Notes under the pieces: model-generated
Told to the model about the DNA's origin: nothing
Databases searched by the model: none
Seen by the model: the letters and a program-made list of their open reading frames with translations, nothing else
Source of the DNA: Alphaproteobacteria bacterium
GTDB lineage: Bacteria > Pseudomonadota > Alphaproteobacteria > Micropepsales > Micropepsaceae
NCBI GenBank assembly: GCA_021325375.1
Contig: JAJPHG010000019.1
Span: 1 to 64,000 of the forward strand
Length of the DNA stretch: 64,000 bases
Direction: 5' to 3'
In this document: positions 28,334 to 37,547 of the stretch, in pieces
Position numbering within the stretch: position 1 is the stretch's first letter
Layout of the letters: the number at the start of each line of letters is the position of its first letter
Program-made: the position numbers and the translations under genes

Positions 28334-31300
28334 GTGTTCAGGACTACTCGGTCGACAAGAATAACGTTGCATGCGGCACTGTTGACGGGCGCGTCCGCGT
28401 TCGCGATGGCGCTTTCTTCGGCGGCGTTCGCGCAGAGTTCGGGATCGGTCGCCACGGGGCAGGCGGTCGCTGACGCGACCAAGAAGGGCGACATCGAAAC
28501 CGTCGTCGTCACCGGCACGCGCGCCAGCCTGAAGACCTCGCAGGGGATCAAGAAGAACTCCGATCAGGTCGTCGATTCGGTGACGGCCGTCGATATCGGC
28601 AGCCTGCCGGACCGCAACGTGGCCGACGCGCTGCAACGCGTCCCCGGCGTCACGCTCCAGCGCACGGACGCCAACCGCGACCCGGTTCGCTACGGCGGCA
28701 CCGGCAACGGCATCTACATCCGCGGCCTGGCCTGGGTGCAGAGCCTGACGAACGGGCGTGACGAGTTCTCGGCCGCGAACGGCCGTGCCTTGAGTTTCGC
28801 AGATGTGTCCGCCGACCTGCTGTCGGGTGTCGACGTGTACAAGAACCCCGATGCGGAGATGATCGAGGGCGGTGTCGGCGGCACAGTCAACCTGAAGACC
28901 CGCAAGCCGTTCGATCAGGACGGCGAGTTGCTCGCGGTGTCTGCCGACTACACGGACGGCGATCTGATCAACAAGGGCACGCCGTCCGTCAACGGGCTCT
29001 ACAGCAATCGCTGGAGCACGCCCATGGGCGAGATCGGCGCGCTGATTTCGGTCGACTACCAGGACCAGACCAACCGCACGAACGGCTTTTCGCTCGATCA
29101 CTATGACTGCGTGGACGTGACATTGATCGGCAGTGCGGCCACGCGTTCCCAGCGCGACTCCGATGCTTGCAACTCCATTCCGGAGGCGAACCGGCGCTAT
29201 ATCCCGGACTATCTCGGCTGGCGCCAGATCGATTGGGAACAGAAGCGCCTGGCGTTCGACGGCTCTGTCCAGTGGCGTCCGAATGCGGCCTGGGAGGTGA
29301 CTGCCGAGGGGTTCTATTCCAAGGCCGACCCGCACGACACCGAGCACACGCTGCCCTTCGTTCCGCAGCCGGAGAACTATCTCGGCGAAGGCTCGTATGA
29401 CTATCACTACAACAAGAACGGCGTGTGGACTGGCGGCACGATCAACGATATCGCGAGCGGCGGCATCGATACCCGCATCGGCCAGCATCACGACACCAAC
29501 GCCGATTTCTCGCTGAACGCCAAATTCAACCCGAACAACAACTGGTCGTTCTCGGCCGACGCGCAATATGCCGAATCCTCGGCGACGAATTTCAGCATGA
29601 CGGCGTTCACCGACAAGATGGATCCGTTCGACTGCACCGACGGTTCGGTGGGCACCTGCGCGGCCACCGGCGGCGCGACGAACGGTTATTCCGGCGAAAA
29701 CCTGACGATCAACCTGTCGCCCACCGGCGTGCCGCAGGTGTCGTTGAGCGATCCCGCGGGAATGAAGCAGCGCGACAATTACTATTACGGCGCCGCCATG
29801 GACCACATGGAGGACAACTTCGCCCATTCCTGGGCCTATCGGGCCGACGGAACCTATACTTTCGACGACAATTCGTGGCTGAAGACGGTCGATTTTGGCT
29901 TCCGCGGCGACGACAAGCAGGCCGTAACGCGCCAGACCGGCTACAACTGGAGCATTCTCAGCCATCAGGGCTGGGGCGGTGGGCCGACCCAGTTCCTGAA
30001 CAGCACGGGCTACGACGCCAATCACCAGAACGCGGGCCTGCCCAACCAGGTGGGAGAGTTCGATTTCGGCAGTTTCTTCGGCGGCAACGGCCCGTCGGCA
30101 TGGTTCATCAATTCGTCCCTGCTGCGGCAACCCACGTCCAACATCTATTCCTATCTCGTGGACACGGAGTCGATGGGCTGGGGCTGGGTTCCTTATGCCA
30201 CGCAGCACGGCTGTCCCGCCGGACAGGACGTGAAGTGCCTGGCCATCTATGGCAGCGGCAATCCGGAGGCCGACAACGTCAGTGCCGGCATCAACAATCA
30301 GCACGAGACGACCTACGCCGGCTACACGCAGGTCAACTACTCGCACGAAAATTTCCTGGGCACGGGCGTTCCCGTCGACGGAAACATCGGCGTTCGCGTC
30401 ATCCAGACCCAGGACGCCACGGCCGCGGGCAAGATGATCCTGCCGGCGGTTCCCGGCCTCTGCGTCACCGATCCGACGCTGGGCGATTGCCCGACTGCGA
30501 TCCAGTTCATCAATGGCGGCGGGTCGCAGACCTTGTCGCCGGCGACGGATACCTACACCGACGTCCTGCCGAGCTTCAATTTCCGGGCACATATGAGCGA
30601 CGAGCTCCAGCTGCGGCTGGCGTTCTCGCAAGGTATCGTCCGTCCCGACTTCGCCAACACGCAGAATTTCCAGACGCTGGGAATGGCCGTCGGTCCGGAC
30701 GGCAAGTTCGACGACGCCCCGAACAACATGCCGTTCTCGGGCTCGGCGGGTAACACCAACCTGAAACCGATGCATGCCAACAACTACGATGCCAGCCTGG
30801 AATGGTATTTCGCGCCCACCGGCAGCATGACGCTCGCCCTATTCCACAAGGATCTGTCGGACTACTTCCTCACGGGCACGGTGGGCGTGCCGGTTACCAG
30901 GAACGGCGTGACCGAGACGTTCGGCCTGATCGAAACGGTCAACGGCAGCAAGGGCAAGGTCGAGGGCTTCGAGCTCGCCTATCAGCAGTATTACGACTCG
31001 CTGCCTGGTCCTCTGAGCGGTCTCGGGCTGCAGGCGAACTACACCAAGATCTACAACAGCGGCGGCGCCAATCCGACCGTCAACCTGTTCGAGACGGTGG
31101 AGATCGCGAACGCCCAGAAACCGTTGCCGCTCGAGGGCATGTCGCCGGACAGCTACAACGTCGCGCTGCTCTATCAGAAATTCGGGATCGACGCCCGCCT
31201 GGCCTACAACTGGCGCTCGACCTTCCTGCTGACGAGCTCGGCGGCGAATGTCAATCAGCCGGTCTGGTCCGAGAACTACGGCCAACTGGACGGATCGATC

Positions 31301-31459
31301 TTCTATACCTTCATGGACCACTACAAGATCGGCATCCAGGCGACCAATCTGCTCAAACCCACGACGCATCTGGACGTCGGCTATGCCGACTTCCATCCGC
31401 GCTACGATTGGATCGAGACCGACCGCAAGATCGCACTCGTGCTGCGCGCGCAATGGTAG
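28334..31459 (+). CDS. TonB-dependent receptor (Caulobacter-type carbohydrate receptor)
   Basis: Signal peptide, plug VDSVTAVDIGSLPDRNVADALQRVPGVTLQR, beta-barrel, terminal YDWIETDRKIALVLRAQW. GTG 28334 sits about 8 nt after GGAGGG. Confidence 0.95.
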   Translation: MFRTTRSTRITLHAALLTGASAFAMALSSAAFAQSSGSVATGQAVADATKKGDIETVVVTGTRASLKTSQGIKKNSDQVVDSVTAVDIGSLPDRNVADALQRVPGVTLQRTDANRDPVRYGGTGNGIYIRGLAWVQSLTNGRDEFSAANGRALSFADVSADLLSGVDVYKNPDAEMIEGGVGGTVNLKTRKPFDQDGELLAVSADYTDGDLINKGTPSVNGLYSNRWSTPMGEIGALISVDYQDQTNRTNGFSLDHYDCVDVTLIGSAATRSQRDSDACNSIPEANRRYIPDYLGWRQIDWEQKRLAFDGSVQWRPNAAWEVTAEGFYSKADPHDTEHTLPFVPQPENYLGEGSYDYHYNKNGVWTGGTINDIASGGIDTRIGQHHDTNADFSLNAKFNPNNNWSFSADAQYAESSATNFSMTAFTDKMDPFDCTDGSVGTCAATGGATNGYSGENLTINLSPTGVPQVSLSDPAGMKQRDNYYYGAAMDHMEDNFAHSWAYRADGTYTFDDNSWLKTVDFGFRGDDKQAVTRQTGYNWSILSHQGWGGGPTQFLNSTGYDANHQNAGLPNQVGEFDFGSFFGGNGPSAWFINSSLLRQPTSNIYSYLVDTESMGWGWVPYATQHGCPAGQDVKCLAIYGSGNPEADNVSAGINNQHETTYAGYTQVNYSHENFLGTGVPVDGNIGVRVIQTQDATAAGKMILPAVPGLCVTDPTLGDCPTAIQFINGGGSQTLSPATDTYTDVLPSFNFRAHMSDELQLRLAFSQGIVRPDFANTQNFQTLGMAVGPDGKFDDAPNNMPFSGSAGNTNLKPMHANNYDASLEWYFAPTGSMTLALFHKDLSDYFLTGTVGVPVTRNGVTETFGLIETVNGSKGKVEGFELAYQQYYDSLPGPLSGLGLQANYTKIYNSGGANPTVNLFETVEIANAQKPLPLEGMSPDSYNVALLYQKFGIDARLAYNWRSTFLLTSSAANVNQPVWSENYGQLDGSIFYTFMDHYKIGIQATNLLKPTTHLDVGYADFHPRYDWIETDRKIALVLRAQW

Positions 31460-31672
31460 GGGCTCGCAGGCTCTAGCGTTGGGCGGCGCAACGATACCCT
31501 TCCGGTGTTCTGTCGAGGTTTCGATGGGACACCGGAGGGGACCCATTCACGGGGTACGTTCGCGCACCGGTGGCTGCCGGCGCGGCGGCGGAATGAATGC
31601 CCGCGAATGAATTTCGTGGTGTAGCATCGTGCCCGTCGAACGCATCGTTTCGTGCAGACGGAAAGTCGCAGA

Positions 31673-33205
31673 ATGACCGCCATCGCGTCGCCAAGGCCCA
31701 TCAGCAAGGTCGTCATCGTCGGCGGGGGAACGGCCGGCTGGATGACGGCGGCTGCGATGCAGAAATTCTTCCAGCCCGGCTTCGCCAAGATAGAGCTCGT
31801 CGAATCCGAGGAGATCGGTACCGTCGGCGTCGGCGAGGCGACGCTGCCCACGATCTACATCTTCAACAACCGGCTCGGCATCAACGAAGCCGATTTCATG
31901 CGCAAGACGATGGCCACCTTCAAGGTCGGCATAGAGTTCTGCGACTGGGGGCACATCGGCAATCGCTTCTTCCACGGCTTCGGCGATTTCGGCGCGCCCA
32001 TCGACGCCATCACGCCCTATCAATACTGGCTGAAGCTTCGCGGCCTCGGCGTGGACATGGACCTGGGCGAGCTCTGCGTGCCGTCCGTGATGGCGCAGCT
32101 GAACCGCTTTGCTCAGCCGCATCCGGACCCCAAGAACCCGTTCTCGGCGTTCCTCTACGCCTATCATTTCGATGCGATGCTCTACGCCCGTTACTTGCGG
32201 GAATATTCCGAGCAGCTCGGCGTCAAGCGCACCAACGCCAGGATCGTGGATGTGAAGCTTCGCGGCGAGGACGGCTTCATCCGCTCCGTCGTGCTCGACG
32301 ACGGAAGCGAGATCGAAGGCGATCTGTTCATCGATTGCTCCGGCTTCATCGGCCTGCTGATCGAGAAAGCCCTCAAGACGGGTTACGAGGACTGGACGCA
32401 TTGGCTGCCCTGCGACCGCGCGCTCGCGGTGCCGTGCGAAAGCGCGGGCCGGCTGACGCCCTTCACGCGGTCGACGGCGCGCGAGGCCGGCTGGCAGTGG
32501 CGCATCCCGCTGCAGCACCGCATCGGCAACGGCTATGTCTACAGCAGCAAGTTCATCGGCGACGACGATGCGTCCCGTACGCTGCTCGCCAATCTGGACG
32601 GCAAGACGCTCGCCGAACCGAGGGGACTGCGCTTCACGACCGGACGGCGCCGCAAGTTCTGGAACAGGAACTGCGTCGCCATCGGTCTTGCCGCGGGATT
32701 CCTGGAACCGCTCGAATCCACCTCCATCGCCCTCATCCAGAACGCCATCGGCCGGCTGCTGGAGCTGTTTCCCGACCGTGATTTCCATCCCATGCTCGAG
32801 GCGGAGTTCAACCGCCAGTCCGAGCAGGAATTCGAACGCGTGCGGGACTTCATCATCCTGCACTACGCGTTCAGCAAGCGAACCGACTCCGCGCTTTGGG
32901 ACTATTGCCGCGGCATGTCCCTGCCGGACAGCCTGAAATTCAAGATCGATCTGTTCCGCGCGCGAGGCCGGCCGGCGATCTACGACGGCGAAGGCTTCAA
33001 GGAGCCGAGCTGGATCGCGATCTACAACGGCCTGAACGTCACGCCGCAGGCTTACGACTCCCTGGTCGACCGGCGCAGCGAGGCGGACATCCGCAGCCTG
33101 CTCGAGGAGCGCCGGACGGCGTTGCGCCGCATCGTGGAGACGATGCCGACCCACGAGCAATTCATCGAGCGCAACATCCAGGCGAAACCCGCGAAGGTGA
33201 CGTGA
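31673..33205 (+). CDS. Flavin-dependent 'tryptophan' halogenase family protein 1
   Basis: [17 protein letters not shown] (GxGxxG) and [20 protein letters not shown] (WxWxIP motif). Confidence 0.92.
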   Translation: MTAIASPRPISKVVIVGGGTAGWMTAAAMQKFFQPGFAKIELVESEEIGTVGVGEATLPTIYIFNNRLGINEADFMRKTMATFKVGIEFCDWGHIGNRFFHGFGDFGAPIDAITPYQYWLKLRGLGVDMDLGELCVPSVMAQLNRFAQPHPDPKNPFSAFLYAYHFDAMLYARYLREYSEQLGVKRTNARIVDVKLRGEDGFIRSVVLDDGSEIEGDLFIDCSGFIGLLIEKALKTGYEDWTHWLPCDRALAVPCESAGRLTPFTRSTAREAGWQWRIPLQHRIGNGYVYSSKFIGDDDASRTLLANLDGKTLAEPRGLRFTTGRRRKFWNRNCVAIGLAAGFLEPLESTSIALIQNAIGRLLELFPDRDFHPMLEAEFNRQSEQEFERVRDFIILHYAFSKRTDSALWDYCRGMSLPDSLKFKIDLFRARGRPAIYDGEGFKEPSWIAIYNGLNVTPQAYDSLVDRRSEADIRSLLEERRTALRRIVETMPTHEQFIERNIQAKPAKVT

Positions 33206-34749
33206 GCGATAACCGGCCCGCAAACGACATCGGGACGCCGCGGCACGTCCGCAAGATCGTCATCGTCGGCGGCGGAACCGCGGGCTGGATGGCGGCGGCG
33301 ATGCTGTCCGTCCTGCTGCCGGCCCAGCAGCGCGAGATCGTCCTGATCGAATCCGACGAGATCGGCACCATCGGGGTCGGCGAGGCGACGATCCCGATCA
33401 TCCTGAACTTCAATGCCATTCTTGGGATCGACGAGGCCGATTTCGTCCGCAAGACCCAGGGCTCGTTCAAGCTCGGTATCCAGTTCATCGACTGGCGGCA
33501 CAAGGGCGACAGGTATTTCCATCCCTTCGGCCGCTACGGCGGCGATTTCGGGCCGGTGCCGTTCCACCAGTATCTGCTGAAACTGCGCGCCATGGGAGAA
33601 GCGCCCGATCTGGACGACTACGTCCTGTCGGGCTCCGCGGCGCGCGCCAATCGTTTCGACCGGCCCGCCGCGGGAGCAGGCTCGGTGTTCTCGACCTACA
33701 GCTATGCCTACCATTTCGACGCGTCGCTCTACGCAAGATACCTGCGCGACTACGCCGAACGGCGCGGCGTGATGCGCGTCGAAGGCAGGATCGTGGATGT
33801 CGCGCTGCGCGGCACCGACGGCTTCGTGGAGAGCGTCGCGCTCGAAGGCGGCCGGCGCATCGGCGGCGAGTTCTTCATCGACTGCTCGGGCTTTCGCGGC
33901 CTGCTGATCGAACAGGCGCTCAAGACCGGCTTCGAGAGCTGGACGCATTGGCTGCCCTGCGACCGCGCGGTGGCCGTGCCGTGCGACAGCGCTCCCGTGC
34001 TGACGCCTTATACGCGGGCGACGGCGCGCGACGCGGGCTGGCAGTGGCGAATTCCCCTGCAGCACCGCATCGGCAATGGCTATGTCTACTCAAGCGCGAT
34101 GCTCGGCGACGATGAAGCCGTTGCGACGCTTATGGCCAATCTCGACGGCAAGCCGCGCGCCGAGCCGCGCATGATCCGGATTAATACCGGCCGCCGCAGG
34201 AAGGCATGGAACAAAAACTGCCTGGCGCTGGGTCTGGCCGCCGGTTTCATGGAGCCGCTGGAATCGACCAGCATCCACCTGATCCAAACGGGCATCGCCA
34301 AGCTGGGCGCGTTCTTTCCCGATCTCGACTTCGATCCGTTGCCGATCGAGCAGTACAACAAGCGCGTCGCCTACGAGTGGGAGCGCATCCGCGATTTCCT
34401 GATCCTTCACTATCACCAGACCGAACGCGAGGACACGAAGTTTTGGGCCTATTGCCGGAACATGTCGATCCCCGACACGCTGCGCAACAAGATGGAGATG
34501 TTCCGCCGCCATGGACGATTGATGGTGGAGCCGGACGAGTTGTTCAAGGAGGCGAGCTGGCTCGCGGTGATGCTGGGGCAGGGGCTGATCCCGCAGCGTT
34601 ACGACCCGCTGACCGATGCGTTCGACGAGGGCACGATGCGCGGCCTGATGGCCAACATCCGAAGCGCGGTCCGCCAGACGACCGAGCGTATGCCGCTTCA
34701 TTCCGACTTCATCGCCAGGAATTGTCGCGCAGACGCGCTGCCGGCGTGA
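33202..34749 (+). CDS. Flavin-dependent 'tryptophan' halogenase family protein 2
   Basis: [17 protein letters not shown] and [23 protein letters not shown] start overlapping the previous stop. Confidence 0.92.
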   Translation: MSDNRPANDIGTPRHVRKIVIVGGGTAGWMAAAMLSVLLPAQQREIVLIESDEIGTIGVGEATIPIILNFNAILGIDEADFVRKTQGSFKLGIQFIDWRHKGDRYFHPFGRYGGDFGPVPFHQYLLKLRAMGEAPDLDDYVLSGSAARANRFDRPAAGAGSVFSTYSYAYHFDASLYARYLRDYAERRGVMRVEGRIVDVALRGTDGFVESVALEGGRRIGGEFFIDCSGFRGLLIEQALKTGFESWTHWLPCDRAVAVPCDSAPVLTPYTRATARDAGWQWRIPLQHRIGNGYVYSSAMLGDDEAVATLMANLDGKPRAEPRMIRINTGRRRKAWNKNCLALGLAAGFMEPLESTSIHLIQTGIAKLGAFFPDLDFDPLPIEQYNKRVAYEWERIRDFLILHYHQTEREDTKFWAYCRNMSIPDTLRNKMEMFRRHGRLMVEPDELFKEASWLAVMLGQGLIPQRYDPLTDAFDEGTMRGLMANIRSAVRQTTERMPLHSDFIARNCRADALPA

Positions 34750-34766
34750 CATAAGGGAGAACACTC

Positions 34767-35780
34767 ATGAAATGGCCGGTTCAATTCGCCGCTCTCTGTC
34801 TCGCACTGGTCGTGCTGGCGACGCCCGCCTCGGCGCAGTCCGGCGGCGCAGGCGGCGCGCTGCAGAGCTCGGGCGCGCAGCCGCTGGGCGATCACATGGG
34901 CCAGAACAACATGACCCAGGACCAATTCAACCAGCTGAGCGACTATGTGGACCAAGCCAAGCGGCTCACAAAGGAAGACAAGGCCAAGGGCAAGACCAAG
35001 GATGATCTCAAGAAGGAGGACAGCGCGGCGGCCGCCGATCTCGCCCAGGCGCTTGCCGTGCCCTGCGAGGTGACCGACGCCGAGCTCGTGGCGCAAAGCT
35101 CCGCCGGCATGAAAGGCTATGAGGCCGCGTGCGGCAACGGCATGGGATATTTCCTGGTCTCGGAGCCATCGAAGCAACCTTACGGCATCTCCTGCTTCAC
35201 AGCGCGCGCCAAACACGACCTTGACGCGGCGAAGGGCAAGACCGCCGATGCGCAGTGCCAGCTTCCGGCGAACGCCGACATCGACGCCGTCGCCGGGCGC
35301 GTGCTGGCGGGCCTGAACGTGACGTGCGCCGTGCGGAAGCTATCCTGGATGGGGCGCAGCGACACCACCAACTCCGAATACAACGAAGTGTCCTGCGCCG
35401 ATGGGAAAGGCTACATACTTGTCACTCCCGAGCCGGGCTCTGCCACTGCGCCGCATGCGCTCGGCTGCGCCGACGCGGCCGTGCAGGGCATCCGTTGCAA
35501 GCTCACTGCCGTGGCGCAAAGCGCCCAACCGGCGCTGACGCTGCAGACGTTCAAGGACGCGCTGAAGCAGCACAACGTGTCCTGCGACGCCGGCGGCGAG
35601 CGCGTGATCGGCCAGGAGAACGTGCAGAAGCGCTACGTCGTCGAGTTCAAATGTCCGCAGCAGCCGCGCGGCCTGGTCGCATTCATTCCGATCGGCGCGA
35701 ACACCACGCCGTTCGAGACTACCGATTGCGCGACGGCGGCCAAGCGCGGTCTGGCCTGCAAGTTGAACGCGGCGCAGTAA
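34767..35780 (+). CDS. Secreted protein with three Cys-containing internal repeats, unknown family
   Basis: Signal peptide, linker, then three modules of the form xC-V...Y..xC..G.GY.LV....P....C..A. Confidence 0.7.
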   Translation: MKWPVQFAALCLALVVLATPASAQSGGAGGALQSSGAQPLGDHMGQNNMTQDQFNQLSDYVDQAKRLTKEDKAKGKTKDDLKKEDSAAAADLAQALAVPCEVTDAELVAQSSAGMKGYEAACGNGMGYFLVSEPSKQPYGISCFTARAKHDLDAAKGKTADAQCQLPANADIDAVAGRVLAGLNVTCAVRKLSWMGRSDTTNSEYNEVSCADGKGYILVTPEPGSATAPHALGCADAAVQGIRCKLTAVAQSAQPALTLQTFKDALKQHNVSCDAGGERVIGQENVQKRYVVEFKCPQQPRGLVAFIPIGANTTPFETTDCATAAKRGLACKLNAAQ

Positions 35781-35817
35781 CGGCGCACGGTCTTGCAAAG
35801 TGGTCTGGGGCGCGGCA

Positions 35818-35831
35818 TGGTAACGCTACCA
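35818..35831. promoter_or_regulatory. LacI-type operator TGGTAACGCTACCA
   Basis: Upstream of GH35/GH31/MFS operon. Confidence 0.78.
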
Positions 35832-35888
35832 TTGCGGCTTGAAAGCGGATTCCATACAGCCGCGACCGCGGGGCGCGGGAGGGACGAA

Positions 35889-37538
35889 ATGCGGGACTCC
35901 AACATGTGCCTGCGCGCGCTTGCGGCATGCCTGGTTCTTGCTTCGATGAGCCTGCCGCCGGCACAGGCCGCCGCGCGCAGGCTGCCAGCCTCGGCGTCAC
36001 GTTCCATGCCGCAATTCGTGGAGCGCAACGGCCATTTCGCGCTGATGGTGGACGGCGCTCCATTCCTCATTCTTGGCGGTCAGGCGAACAATTCGAGCAA
36101 CTACCCGTCCATGCTGCCCAAGGTCTGGCCGGCGATGGAGAAGCTCCACGCCAACACGCTCGAGATCCCGGTGGCTTGGGAACAGATCGAGCCCGCGGAG
36201 GGACGGTTCGACTTCTCCTATGTCGACACGCTGCTGAAGCAGGCGCGCGCCCATGGTCTGCGACTCGTCCTGCTTTGGTTCGGCGCCTACAAGAACACGT
36301 CGCCGAGCTACACGCCGTCCTGGGTGAAGCGCGATCACGCGCGCTTTCCGCATCTCGTCAACAGCAAGGGAGAGACCTGGTACGCGTTGACGCCGATCGC
36401 GCAGGCGACCATCGACGCCGACTCGAGGGCGTTCGCCGCGCTGATGCGGCATCTGAAGGAGAACGATCCGCAGCGCACCGTCATCCTCATGCAAGTCGAG
36501 AACGAGACGGGCACTTATGGCAGCGTGCGCGATTTCTCTCCCGCCGCACAGACGTTGTTCGACGCTCCGGTGCCCGAGGCGCTGCTCAGGAAATTCGGCA
36601 AGCAGCCGGGGACCTGGTCGCAGGTGTTCGGCAAGGACGCCGACGAGTTCTTCTACGCATGGTACATGGCGCGTTATGTCGGCAAGGTCGCGGTCGCGGG
36701 CAAGAGCGAATATCCGTTGCCGATGTACGTGAACGTGGCGCTGCGCGATCCGATCAACGACCAGGACCCGAATACCTATTCGAGCGGCGGTCCCGAATGG
36801 AACGTGCTCGACATCTGGAAGGTCGCCGCCCCGGATATCTTCCTCGCAGCGCCCGACATCTACGAGCCGAAATTCGACGTCGTGATGGCGCATATCGGCC
36901 GTTTCAAGCGGCCGGACAATGCGCTGCTGGACGTGGAGATCGGCAACAAGCCCGCCCATGCGCGCTATTTCTTCGCGATCCTGGGCAATCAGGGATTGGG
37001 CTTCGGACCTTTCGGCATGGATTACACCGGCTACGCCAACGCGCCGCTTGGCGCGGGGCCGATGACGGATGAGGGGCTGGCGCCCTTCGCCGCAAACTAC
37101 GCCCTGCTCGGTCCGTGGCAGCGCGAATGGGCGAAGCTCAGCTTCGAGAACGACGTGTGGGGCGTGGCCGAGCCCGATGACGGCCATCAGCAGACCATCA
37201 GTCTGGGACGCTGGACCGCGACCGTCACATACGGCCAGCCGCAATTCGGTCCGACCAAGCCGGCTCCGCTTGCCCCCGACGCGGCGCCGAGCGGCGGCGT
37301 GCTGATAGCCCGGCTGGGTCCGGACGAATTCCTGCTCACCGGCCGCGACGCGCGCGTGGAATTCTCGCTGACCGAGAAGACGGCCGATCTCCACTCCATG
37401 TTCGACCGCGTCGAGGAAGGCCGTTTCGAGAACGGGAAATGGGTTTTCGATCGCATGTGGAACGGCGATCAGACGGATTGGGGATTGAACCTGCGTGCTC
37501 TGCCGCAGGTCCTGAAGGTCAGCCTCGCCACCTATTGA
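35889..37538 (+). CDS. GH35 beta-galactosidase
   Basis: PFLILGGQANNSSNYP, NTLEIPVAWEQIEPAEGRFDFSYVDTLLKQARAHGLRLVLLWFGAYKN, ILMQVENETGTYG. Confidence 0.92.
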   Translation: MRDSNMCLRALAACLVLASMSLPPAQAAARRLPASASRSMPQFVERNGHFALMVDGAPFLILGGQANNSSNYPSMLPKVWPAMEKLHANTLEIPVAWEQIEPAEGRFDFSYVDTLLKQARAHGLRLVLLWFGAYKNTSPSYTPSWVKRDHARFPHLVNSKGETWYALTPIAQATIDADSRAFAALMRHLKENDPQRTVILMQVENETGTYGSVRDFSPAAQTLFDAPVPEALLRKFGKQPGTWSQVFGKDADEFFYAWYMARYVGKVAVAGKSEYPLPMYVNVALRDPINDQDPNTYSSGGPEWNVLDIWKVAAPDIFLAAPDIYEPKFDVVMAHIGRFKRPDNALLDVEIGNKPAHARYFFAILGNQGLGFGPFGMDYTGYANAPLGAGPMTDEGLAPFAANYALLGPWQREWAKLSFENDVWGVAEPDDGHQQTISLGRWTATVTYGQPQFGPTKPAPLAPDAAPSGGVLIARLGPDEFLLTGRDARVEFSLTEKTADLHSMFDRVEEGRFENGKWVFDRMWNGDQTDWGLNLRALPQVLKVSLATY

Positions 37539-37547
37539 GAGACGCCG

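Noticed and set aside
28067-30775. 902-aa ORF antisense to the TonB receptor
   Set aside because: Shadow ORF in GC-rich DNA. The plus-strand frame encodes a clear TonB receptor, and the antisense product is Arg/Val-rich with no recognisable motif.
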